The position numbers were made by a program, and so were the translations under genes. Under the pieces are notes generated by a model. It had not been told where the DNA came from. It did no database searches and saw nothing but the letters and a program-made list of their open reading frames with translations. Below are positions 54,736-64,000 of a DNA stretch of 64,000 bases, piece by piece (the stretch's first letter is position 1; every line of letters begins with the position of its first letter). The stretch is from assembly GCA_930367215.1 (NCBI GenBank), contig OV884059.1, positions 35,641,882 through 35,705,881 on the forward strand, written 5' to 3'. Origin of the DNA: Pollenia angustigena. Its lineage: Eukaryota; Arthropoda; Insecta; Diptera; Polleniidae.

Positions 54736-55333
54736 AAAACTATGTTTGTTTTGTTTATTTCGATAAAACAAGAATTTCCAAAAATAATATTTTTTTAAAT
54801 GTACAAAATTTTTGGAATATCCAGCAAGGTTTGTTTTTGTTCTTTTATTGAATTTCTAACGAAATTTTTAATAAGTATCCAAATCTTAATCCTAATAGTT
54901 ACACACAAACAAATTCATATGTAAAATTACCTAAAAATATGGTATAAAATTACCTAAGCGCAAGGGTAGCATGGCAGTATCAAAGTTTCTTAGGTTATAT
55001 GACTATTAACTTAGGTAATTTCCTTGTTCGAAAAATTATCTATAAGTTTTGTTAAAATAACTTAAAAACTTTGAAAATTCACCAATAATAGCAAAGTAAT
55101 TGTATATTGTTGGAAAATTATCAAAGTTCAATTTTGTACAAGAACATAGCTTTTAGGTAAATTTACTACTTTTTTTTGTTAATTTAAATAAAATTAAACT
55201 GAATAAAATTAACTACCTTCTTCATTTCTTTACAACATTTTATAAAGAAATATATAATTTTTACAAAGATATAAATTTAATGATAAACTTTTACACGTTA
55301 CGTAACATTTTAATTTTCAAGAATTAACTAACA

Positions 55334-55640
55334 ACCGTATTCAAAACGACAATTTCTGTACTCCGACTAAACTCCGCTCATCGAGTGAGCAACTAAAACG
55401 TTAATTAAGCTTAATCACAATTTAGTCATAAGGTTATTCAAAACAATCCGATTAAGAAAAATTTGTACATCTCTCTTTTAGTTAAATTCAATTGACAGAA
55501 ATAGCAAATTGACAGCAGTTAATCAGGAGTTAAAAAGTCTTTGATCATTCGATAATCATAGTTTATTATAAAAATGTTTTGAATAAAAAATCCTTAATCA
55601 GGGGATATGCAGTAACTAAATTTTTGTTTTGAATACAGGT
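55334..55640. repeat. MITE-like element with 'accgtattcaaaac' ends
   Basis: 'caaccgtattcaaaacgaca' at 55334 is mirrored by 'tgttttgaatacaggtg' at about 55625-55642; inner 'gattattcaaaaca'/'tgttttgaataaa' motifs repeat. Non-coding. Confidence 0.5.
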
Positions 55641-56003
55641 GTGTGAGTATAAATATGACTTCGTTCAAAAATTATTCCAACAAAAAAATGTGTCTCAAAG
55701 CCAGCCGGCCGCTCTGCTCTGCTTCATCTTCGCCAACAGTGCTTGCTTGTGTGCGCTTCATTGCTTGTGCCAAAACTTTTTTGTTTGATTCAGCAAAATT
55801 ATTTGTTTGAAATTTATATGAATTTCAGTAAACTTTTTGTTTGATTCTGTAAAATTATTTGTTTGAAAAAATCGGCGTTTTTTCAATAAACAAAATGCAA
55901 ACAAATTGTTTGAATATGCGAATTTGTTTGTAGAACCGATTTTAGACAAAAAATTGTTTGATTCTACAAATTTTTTGTTTGAATTGGAAAAATAATTTTT
56001 TCT
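55641..56003. repeat. Degenerate 'tttgtttgattc' repeats
   Basis: 'ttttttgtttgattcagcaa', 'ctttttgtttgattctgtaa' and 'ttttttgtttgaattgga' recur between 55780 and 55990. Minus-strand frames here translate only these repeats. Confidence 0.5.
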
Positions 56004-56278
56004 GTGCTTTTTACTGACCATTTTGGATGCACCCAAATATCTCGGGAACTAACCGAACGATTTTTTGCACGAATCACTCATTTTGTCAGGAAAACGATTA
56101 ACTTTCAGAATACATACAGTTTATACCGTGCAAAAGCATGTGTTCCATGGGATAAATCAGCAAAGCTTTTTACTAACTTTTTTTTTTGCACCCAAATATC
56201 TCAGGAACGAACCGAACGATGTTTTGCACGAATCGCTCATTTTGTCAGGAAAACGATTTTTTACTTTTAGAATACATA
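56004..56278 (+). repeat. Tandem repeat that is the target of the P-like insertion
   Basis: Two partial copies of a roughly 156-bp unit ('gcacccaaatatctc', 'gaacgattttttgcacgaat', 'tttataccgtgcaaaagc'). The unit resumes at 61389-61520 after the P-like element, so the element sits inside this array. Confidence 0.75.
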
Positions 56279-59200
56279 CAAGGCGAATTCAACAAGGTAA
56301 ACTCGTCGCTACAACAATTACAACTCTAACAAAAATAACAGGCATTTTGTTAGTGTAACATATCCGAGTTGTCAAAATAGTTGTTTACAAAAAGTGTGAA
56401 TAAAAAGTAAACAATAAAATTTTTTATTGATTTTTTTATATTTAAAGTTGTGTGTTTATGAACCGATCTAAACAAAATTTAATGTATTCTGTGTTTTTGA
56501 AGATTTAATGTTAAGGGTGCATTCTGCCATGCATTTATATTAGTTTTGTTTAATCAAAGTGTGTATAAATTTTTAAGGCACGATGTTTCACATTGAGTTT
56601 TTTGACTCGTTTCCAACTAAACCAATTGTGTTGGAGTTCAATTTAGAAATGCTTAGGAGAAATGGAAAGAATTTTACACCAATATTGTTCTTTTATTTTG
56701 AGTTTTTTCGAAAGTGAGAGTGCTTTGAACAGTCGAACATGGCTAAATAGACTAAAAATTGCTCAAGGACCCAGCATATGCATAAAAATTAGAAACAAAT
56801 GTAGCTTACCAACGCAGCTTCAACAAAAAATACATAGAAGAATAGACAATTGAAAAATAAGAAGAACAAATTTCATGGTAAAATTCTACAAAACGCATAG
56901 CTTCAGAGTAATGGACTTCTGAAGTTTTCATATGAATTTGCGATTTTCCACTACATTTGTAAACGTATGTGGCCATTATTAGTGTCTTTTGAAAGCTTTT
57001 TAACAGATCTATCTGAAAATGTAAAATTTATTGTAAACTTTTTAACTCTTTACCTCCTAATACAGTTTTTACAAAATTGTATATCAAAATGTCACGGAAG
57101 TGCACTAGGAATCAAAAATTTAATCAAATAAACCCCAGCTTCGCTTAATAAACCTTCTCCACATAGCCGGCCTTCGGTTAGGCGCAAGGATTTTCTCATC
57201 TATGATATAACAAACACCGACTTTGCAAAATAAAGGTTCTTCGCATAGCAATTGATATGCTTACTATAATATTTTCGCAAACTCATCGCCGCTCCTTTAT
57301 GGATTAAGAATTTTTAAATAAAAGCTTTTAAATTTTACCAATATTAGCTATATACGTTCAGATATGTAGTGGGAAACCGCAAATTTATATGAAGACTTAA
57401 GAGATCCATGACTCGGAAACTAAGCGTTTCCGAGAATTGTGCCATTTAATTTTTGCTTGCTATTTTTTCATTTTCTATTCCCCTTTGTTTTTTTTTTACT
57501 TGGGGCTGCGTTGGTTAACTAGAATTAAACCACAATTTTTTCGTTCTTCCACATTTTGCTCAAATTAAGGATCTTCATTTAATATAACGGTGTAATATAG
57601 GAAATTGATATTGTTTTGAAATATTTTTATTTTGAAAAGAATTGTTTGATGAACTGTATATACATACTAATGGGGTATTAGATGAATATTAAAAAAGTTG
57701 TCAATCATAAATGTTACGGTGTAGATTTCCACACAACCCTTGAGGTACTACACAATGAGCGTTGTCAATTATTTTACATGGCTGACATCCCCAGTAGGCA
57801 TAAACCATGGTAATACGTTATGGTGGTTATTTAAAAAAACAAGCAAGAACAAATTAGCAGTTGTATTATAATGCACAAATACATGGTGCGATCAATATTT
57901 TTTTTTCTTTTGAAGCTTTATGGTTTTATTTAAATGTCGTACGCGAAAGTATATACGACATTTGTAGAAGAACCTTTTTATTTTTTCTGGAGGATTGACT
58001 AGGCTGCTCTGCTCAAGAAGGTGCTGCTTAATGTTTTTGCGGTGAGATATTGCTTTTCCATTTATAGTTTCAAATATAGCTTCCATTTTTTTTATTTCGC
58101 CAAGAAAAGTTTGTGATGGTTTTTTTAAGGAGCCTTTCGACACTTGATCGACCCACGTAAACGAATCTATATGACTCTGGTATTCCTCAAGATTAAGCTT
58201 TTTAATTATGAATCCACTTATGTATTCTAATGCATCCTCTTGAAGAATACCAATGTCATCGAAATTCGCTTCGTTTAGGTCATCAAGGTTTACCTCTTCG
58301 TCTAGTTCGGAAATAATATCGTCAGGATCTACCGGTTCGCCTTCCTCTTTACTTTGGGAAATTTGTAAATCAAGGTCTGAATTTAGCCAGTCAGTGGAGT
58401 CTTCTTCAACATTTCCTTTGCCGTCCAAATGCTCCGTATTTCTTGCTTAAAATTAAAAAATAATGTTAACTAGTAAACAAAGTCATTTCAAAACTTACCA
58501 AGAATGTATTTCCTCAACCGATATATAAAATCCATCGGCGACGGATAGTCATTTAGGCCTCCTTTGCTCCTAATGGCTCCAAAAAAGTGTTCAAGCACAT
58601 CTTGGTTGACTCTATTGGTCACTATATACGTCATGTCAAACTTTTCGACATATTTCAGAAGCATCATTAGGGCATTATTTGTAACAACAATGCCTTTTTG
58701 GAATGGGTGTAAACTTTTTCGTCCTGGTACAATCGGTGATGACATTAGTTGGTTCATTTTCAGCAATATTTCATTCTGGTACTCTAATGCAATGCCGTAT
58801 GGTTGCTGAAATGATTAATATGTTATTAAAATATAAACACTGTTTTTCACGAGGAAGTTTTAATTTAATAACTTACCTTGCCAGGGTATTTAAATTCACT
58901 TAATTTTGAATTAAGTACGTCAAACCAATCGTTTACAAGTTGAACAAAATCTGCAGTTTTAGTGGGATTATAAAGGTCAATTCCAAGGGAGTAGCACCTT
59001 CTTATGGCATTCGCAATTGAATTACAAAAAAGTTTGGCTGCCAATTTTACTTGCTGCCTTCCTAAAATTTGTTTCAAATAATATTGGAATGTTTCTGAGT
59101 AAATTATGGACTTACCAGCACCTTTTACCGAAAGATGTTCATTTGATATTTTGTATGCAATTGAAACATCAGACGTTGAAGTATGGGAAAGTAAATCGTG

Positions 59201-61388
59201 CATTGTTCGGGGGCTCAATATCGTGTTTTCAAAAACAACACCACTGTCCAGGTAATGATTCCGGATTAACTTTAAAAGATGTGGTGCGTCAGCGAAAACA
59301 AATATCTTGTCATCTGCACACACAGGGTTGACAAACCAAGGTTTATCTAAAAACCGTTACAAAAAATATTAACAAATGATAAATAATATTTTATAAATAA
59401 AGTATATGTACAAATGTATGTAGGTATATTATTTTCTTAAAATTAGTATTAAAAGTTAGAAAAAAAATTTTATTTCGATTAATGAACAAGATCCTAAAAA
59501 TAACTCTTAACATTAAAATTTGTAACTGATATTTTATTTACCCTTTTATTAAAATTCCTCCGTTGGAAACAGGCATAAGCAAAACCGATATTTTTATAAA
59601 TATCAATATGATGATGTGTGAATAAATATTAAAATTGTGGTGTGTGAATTTGTTTTGTGTTCCGTTCTGTTTTTGTAGTTTCCACATTAAAGGTATTCAA
59701 GACAAAAGTTACACTCTTCCGAAAAATCAAAATTGCAAAAACAGAACAACAACCACATAGACAATTATTTGCCACAAATAATTGTCTGTATGGCACTGTT
59801 TATAACACTTTGCTATTTCGCAAGAGTAAAAGTTATGACGTGAACCCCTTTATTGCTTTTACTTACCACCGGTAACACCTAATTCTCTCCACAACTTACG
59901 GTTAACTGGGTCTAAGTCGCAGACTGTAGCCACTACAGTAAACCCGACATTATTTAGTTGGTGGATAACATCACTTAACACTTTTATGGTCATTTTTCTA
60001 TCAAAATCAAAAAAACGGGTTGTTTCCATGATTTCCTAAGACCTCTTGCCATTATTACTTGTACGTAATTCGCAGGTTTCCTCAACACGTCACCAACAGA
60101 GTCATACTCATAAGTTTCCGCTACCTTCATCTCATCAAAAGCAAGAACACAAACTTTTTCTTCTGGTGTTAAATCGGTTGTTTGGCGCATGAAATCGATA
60201 CATGATGAAAGGATTCCTTCACTAACGTTTATTTTTGCACACCAGCATTGCAGAGTTGAGCGATGAGGCAGCGGAAACCCCTTTTTGTATAAGTGATTAT
60301 ACGCCCTTGGCCCTGCTGCGTGCAGACATATGGCACTAGATATGTCTTTCCACCTCCATTGTATTCTACCTGGTGAAACAATTTTTCTAATTTGGCCTTC
60401 AGTAAATAATTTACGCATTCCTTCAATAGTGGTGCTAGCTTCTTCAAGTTGGAACTTTAAAGGCTTATTTTCTGCTTCCAATTCACGAATTCTTATAAAA
60501 TACAATCTGTAGTCCATTCTATAAACAAAAATGTAGCAAAGCAAAACATATAAAGGAACAGAAAAATGTTGGTGTAAAAAATTATAAGGATCATCAATAT
60601 AGTCATAAATTATGCAATACATGTATGTAATTTAATTCATTTCATTCAGTACCAAATTAAGAGGAAAAATATTTTTGTTGCTTTGACTTACTCAGTTTGT
60701 GTTCCCATAACTTTACAAGAATTTTCCGTTTGCGTACTTCCTTCAATAGTGATTGATTTGGTTGTAATATATTTTTTTTGCTCGAATTTGGTTTTCGGAA
60801 AAAACAAGTTCTGGTTGTAAATGCTGTTGCTGAGGTCATGATCTGTAGCCGAATGGCACTCGAGTCGATCCTGATCAAAGTACCAATTGCCGTTGAAACT
60901 TTTCACTGCGGTATTTTTTTCTGGTTCCCACCTGAAAAGCATATAAGATATTTTAAACACACAATTTTTTTATTTAAACTACTCACTCTATAAAAGAAGT
61001 TTCACTAACGGTATTTCTTTTCGTGATAGGATTAATCTCCTGTTTATCCTTTACTGGATTTAAATTTCTATGACTTGTAAAAATATTATAAAATACCACT
61101 ACACAGTAAAGTAAGGTAAATTAAACTTATTGCCACTAAATATACTTACTCTTGTGTTTGCCCCATAAAAGGTTCAGCGTTTGGCAGGAGGTTTACCGTG
61201 CCTCCAACATGTATTTTATAATTTGATTTTCATTAATTTTTTTGTCATAAAATTTCACAAATTGACACAATCACAATTTTTTTAAAATGAAAAACAAAAA
61301 TAATTAAAAAATACAATTTATTGACAACTCGGATAATACAGCTGACGGACAGATGTTCTAAAGAGTTTACCTTGTTGAATTCGCCTTG
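56279..61388 (-). mobile_element. P-superfamily element, 5.1 kb
   Basis: Perfect 26-bp inverted ends (CAAGGCGAATTCAACAAGGT... at 56279-56304, mirrored at 61363-61388) and a 15-bp internal inverted pair TATCCGAGTTGTCAA (56361-56375 and 61321-61335). This parallels the terminal plus subterminal repeat design of P elements. A multi-exon transposase gene runs on the minus strand (57892-61073). Flanking octamers (AATACATA and GTTTATAC) do not match, so no 8-bp duplication is visible although both flanks belong to the same tandem repeat. 56380-57890 is non-coding and includes a fragment of the dispersed fly repeat (about 56600-56790). Confidence 0.8.
57892..61073 (-). pseudogene. P-superfamily (THAP9-like) transposase, multi-exon, one frameshift
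   Basis: Proposed minus-strand exons: 61073-60987, 60931-60692, 60518-59867, 59346-58877, 58805-58499 and 58445-57892, each bounded by GTAAGT/GTGAGT donors and AG acceptors; a further 5' exon near 61215-61170 is possible. Landmarks are RIRELEAENKPLKFQLEEAS (coiled coil), GRIQWRWKDISSAICLHAAG, VLAFDEMKVAETYEYDS (first catalytic Asp), NYVQVIMARGLRKSWKQP, then VVATVCDLDPVNRKLWRELG, FVFADAPHLLKLIRNHY, NQDVLEHFFGAIRSKGG (C-terminal catalytic signature) and an acidic tail ending at 57892. One T is missing in a homopolymer at about 60012 (7 instead of the 8 needed for the FFDFDRK reading), a frameshift or sequencing error. No THAP zinc finger (C-x2-4-C...C-x2-H) is seen in the upstream exons, unlike complete family members. 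Confidence 0.82.
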
Positions 61389-61520
61389 GTTTATACCGTG
61401 CAAAAGCCTGTGTTTCATGGGGTAAATCAGCAACGCTTTTTACTGACCGTTTTGGATGCACCCAAATATCACGGGAACAGACCGGACGATTTTTTGCACG
61501 CATCGCTTATTTTGTTCCTA
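61389..61520 (+). repeat. Continuation of the 156-bp tandem repeat
   Basis: 'gtttataccgtgcaaaagcc', 'catggggtaaatcagcaacg' and 'gcacccaaatatcacgggaa' match 56122-56215. It marks the right flank of the P-like element. Confidence 0.75.
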
Positions 61521-61594
61521 AATGTGTATTTTTTAATTTGTGTTAACTATTTTTTGTATTTTTATTAAAAATATTAGTTTTTTTTACTTCCCCT

Positions 61595-61990
61595 TTTTAA
61601 ATTCCTAAATTCGACGCTAACTTTTTTTTTGCTTTTAGAAATCCCCATAAATTCCTAAATTCGACGCTAACTTTTTGTTCTTATTCCGGAAAACACCATA
61701 ATTTGGGTATTTTGTATTCCCGGTACCCAAATTCGACGCTATCTTGGCCCACGTTAAATTTTACTACACAATCAATTGCTTGTCACCTGGAAACAACACA
61801 TAAATAAGTACCACACGTAGAATATAAAAGTGAAAGAATAAAATGTATGTGTTGTTTCCAGGCGACAAGCAATTGATTGTGTAGTAAAATTTATATGAAA
61901 TCACTAAAAAAAACAGTGATTTTCATATATGTAAATTGTTCTACACAATCATTTCACCTGGCAACAGCACATTAATTTTCCGTTTTTATC
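61595..61990. repeat. Short direct repeats and a hairpin with a third partial arm
   Basis: 'aaattcctaaattcgacgct' occurs at about 61603 and about 61652 with a related copy near 61730. Then 61755-61803 ('actacacaatcaattgcttg') is mirrored by 61843-61892, and a third, diverged arm lies at 61935-61975 ('ctacacaatcatttcacctg'). Non-coding; MITE-like. Confidence 0.6.
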
Positions 61991-62058
61991 CTTTTTGATA
62001 ATTTTTTTCATTATTTTCCATTTCAGGATTTGTTATCCCATTAACTTTTAAAATTAAA

Positions 62059-62424
62059 ATGGAGATGGAAAGTAACTGGAAGAGGAAAACCGCACAAAAA
62101 AAGAAAATGGTGCGGAAAATGTATACAAATATACATAAAAAAAAACCCACAAGACCTTCAACACAAAGCAGCAACGCAAAATCGACCCCAGATAGAAAAA
62201 CGGGAAAATTCACCCCAGCACGAACCACTCCAATAACCAAATCAGCAACATCCTGTCCAGCAAAAGCCGATCAAACAAAAACCGCACAGCGACACCAGAA
62301 GCAATCGGTTCCCACGACAATCGATTCTACGCAGCAGAACGACTCGGAGTTCAACGAACACCGTCAAAAGATTGCCAACTCAGCAATACCTGGTCCACAG
62401 GTATCGCTACCACAACAAAATTGA
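62059..62424 (+). CDS. Small basic ORF, possibly a LINE ORF1 start
   Basis: A 121-codon frame (MEMESNWKRKTAQKKKMV...) very rich in Lys, Thr, Gln and Ser, ending PGPQVSLPQQN with a stop at 62424. Its composition is unlike the AT-rich noise around it and resembles the disordered basic N-terminus of some LINE ORF1 proteins. It is close to, but not continuous with, the RNase H fragment at 62505, so an internally deleted LINE is possible. No domain is visible. Confidence 0.35.
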   Translation: MEMESNWKRKTAQKKKMVRKMYTNIHKKKPTRPSTQSSNAKSTPDRKTGKFTPARTTPITKSATSCPAKADQTKTAQRHQKQSVPTTIDSTQQNDSEFNEHRQKIANSAIPGPQVSLPQQN

Positions 62425-62489
62425 GACCCAAAAAAAAACAGTTTTTAAAAATAATGTGCAAAATTAATTAAATAGTATTTTGCTTTTAT

Positions 62490-63720
62490 TAACTAACTAA
62501 GTTAGTGCTCTGCGGTGCTCTGCGTAGTACACCGACTGCGGCAATGGATGTGATCCTGGACTTGCAGCCGATTCATCTAGTGGCAGAAGGAACTGCAAGG
62601 AGGTCTGCGATCCGCTTAAGGGCGACGGGACAATTTGTATATGGACTCTATGGTCACGGTAGTATTATAAGGGGAATAGATTGTAGCAGTGACTACACCA
62701 TTCCGAGACTGACACTTGGAAGGAAACCGCGAGTTACCATAGAGGAGGACGGCTGGTTGGTAGGACTCCGATCAGGCCAAGGGACCTTCAGATTCTACAC
62801 TGATGGTTCCAAAATGGAGGACGGAGTTGGAGCTGCAGTCTACTGCCGAGAACTGGGTATTCGGGAATCGTATAAGCTTCCCGATTACTGCAGCGTTTTC
62901 CAGGCGGAGGTTTTTGCAGCCAAAATGGCTGCTGATTTGGCACGTGTTCCCAGCACCGAGAACTCGCAGGTATACTTTTTCATTGATAGCCAGGCGGCGA
63001 TCAAGGCTATAACCGCGGAATACTCATACTCATCTGTCGTCCAGGAGTGTAGGGACTCGATAGATAGACTCTGTGTCAATAGGAGAGTGCATATCTACTG
63101 GGTTCGCGGTCACCAGGGCATATAGGGCAACGAGGAGGTGGACGAATTGGCGAAACGGGGGGCCCGTTTACCACACGATAGGATGGTGGTCATCCCGGCT
63201 CCAATTCAGAATATAAGGAGAGATACGGACTCTGCTATACGGAGGAGATCAGAGGCGTTTTGGGAAAACACAAGAACGTGCAGGGTTTCCAAGGTTATGT
63301 GGGGATCCTATGATCCGGAGTCGTCGAAAATGCTTCTGTCGCTATCGAGAAGGGACTGTAGACTTCTGATAGGTTTTATAACGGGTCATTGTTGGACTGC
63401 GGTATACGCCTATAGGGCGGGCCGGTTGAATAGTGACAATTGTAGATTTTGTGGGGTACCAGGAGAAAAGGAGACGGTAGAGCACTTGCTATGCTACTGT
63501 CCGGCACTCGTGCGCTCCAGGGCGAACTGTCTGGGAGATCATTATCTCCAAGATCTCGGGGAAGTCTCTGGAATTGGGTTAAGGAGACTCCTTGCATTCG
63601 TCAAGAGAGTGTGGGGTACCTTGGATACCATCACATCTGACTGACCTTTTTACTTTCTTCTGTGGGTTATCGGACAATTGTGGTAACGCTAGGGACCTAT
63701 TTGGTCTATGCGGGGTTTTT
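62490..63720 (+). mobile_element. LINE 3' fragment (LOA/I-like, RNase H-bearing)
   Basis: Contains the end of ORF2 downstream of the RT, the 3' untranslated region and then AT-rich DNA. It starts abruptly within ORF2 ('gcggtgctctgcgtagtac'), as expected for 5' truncation during target-primed integration. GC content is visibly higher than the rest of the window. The clade call rests on the presence of an RNase H domain. Confidence 0.75.
62505..63644 (+). pseudogene. LINE ORF2 RNase H domain and C-terminal zinc finger, one stop
   Basis: The first frame (62505-63125) begins TAAMDVILDLQPIHLVAEGT, the post-RT linker. The RNase H domain follows with catalytic residues FYTDGSKMEDG (D), FQAEVFAAKMA (E) and FFIDSQAAIKAI (D), then HIYWVRGHQGI. 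There a TAG (63123-63125) interrupts the usual 'GH.G..GNE.AD' box. The same frame continues GNEEVDELAKRGARLP with the last aspartate. Near the end lies the CCHC-like finger CRFCGVPGEKETVEHLLCYC, then a stop at 63642-63644. The fragment lacks RT and endonuclease. One premature stop only, so the copy is fairly young. Confidence 0.88.
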
Positions 63721-64000
63721 TAAGTTTATTTTGTTTTTTATAAATATACAGGGATGTTCTGGAAATCGAAAACGCAAAACGCAAGAATTTGAAAGCAGTT
63801 TTTTAACCTAATTTTTGTTATAAAATTCCGTTTAATAGAGAAATATTTGTCATAAAATTCTTTTATTACAGAAATATTATTCAAAAACGACGTTTAAAAT
63901 TCTTGCGTCACCCATGATAAGTTTATTTTGTTTTTAATAAATATAAGTTACATATTTTATTTACATACATATGAATTTTTGTATCAAATTTTGTGTTAAA
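63721..64000. other. No gene seen
   Basis: AT-rich DNA containing 'aagaattttgaaag'-like and 'attcttgcg' motifs that are loosely mirrored at about 63776 and about 63898. Nothing supported. Confidence 0.4.

Noticed and set aside
54349..54798. 149-residue ORF as a host gene
   Set aside because: It has no recognisable domain, reads through the G9/C10 tract, and follows decayed coding remnants. Kept only as part of an unexplained region.
1..64000. tRNA, rRNA or snRNA genes
   Set aside because: I saw no cloverleaf-compatible sequence with internal promoter boxes and no rRNA landmarks; a tRNAscan/Rfam run would be needed to be certain.

Overview
The window looks like transposon-dense, AT-rich heterochromatin or intergenic DNA from an insect, most probably a brachyceran (perhaps calyptrate) fly. 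The basis is the TE repertoire (P-superfamily elements, Transib, gypsy with a tRNA-Lys primer site, a jockey/CR1-like LINE, a LOA-type RNase H LINE) and a dispersed repeat with 'tccgtctgtccgtc' and 'gggtatata' motifs that I associate with fly genomes. The species call is inference. I found no convincing host gene, tRNA, rRNA or CRISPR array. Almost everything that can be explained is mobile DNA.

Region 1-34.5 kb is one ancient LINE on the minus strand, blown apart by later insertions. Its reading frame can be followed from the end of ORF1 (about 34.5 kb) through endonuclease (31.1-29.9 kb) and reverse transcriptase to the 3' end at about 1.74 kb. It is interrupted by (i) a 3.2-kb Transib-type element (31112-34285, target duplication CGCCG), (ii) a 137-bp Harbinger-type MITE (30768-30904, TTA), (iii) a 636-bp hAT-type element (29259-29894), and (iv) a 25.7-kb insertion bounded by hAT-type inverted repeats (3285-28986, duplication GTGTAAAT). 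The last one is itself layered: a Harbinger-type MITE (ends 3787 and 21660) contains a second hAT-like element (ends 3922 and 21521). That second element contains two foldback structures built from a 166-bp satellite (4.1-7.7 kb and 10.0-14.1 kb), a third hAT-like element (7782-9972), and a recently inserted gypsy-type retrotransposon (14408-20736) with nearly identical 684-bp LTRs but a broken gag.

Region 34.5-48.4 kb holds decayed P-superfamily transposase pieces on the minus strand, a mariner-like element inserted in a P-like terminal hairpin (37612-38522), a broken Tc1-like element (42.4-45.4 kb) that carries an internal hAT insertion (43664-44822), and dispersed fly repeats.

Region 48.4-51.4 kb is a second Transib-superfamily element, inserted in a P-like fragment at CGACG, with recognisable RAG1/Transib-type transposase exons on the plus strand. 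51.4-56 kb holds MITE-like inverted repeats and unrecognised coding remnants. 56279-61388 is the best preserved P-superfamily element, with 26-bp TIRs, internal subterminal repeats and a multi-exon transposase on the minus strand that has one homopolymer frameshift and no visible THAP domain. The right edge (62.5-63.7 kb) is a GC-richer 3' fragment of a LINE encoding RNase H and a C-terminal zinc finger, with one in-frame stop.

The genes do not form a pathway. The value of the window is its stratigraphy: nested insertions with exact target duplications give a relative order of activity (LINE, then DNA transposons and MITEs, then the foldback/satellite elements, with gypsy among the youngest).
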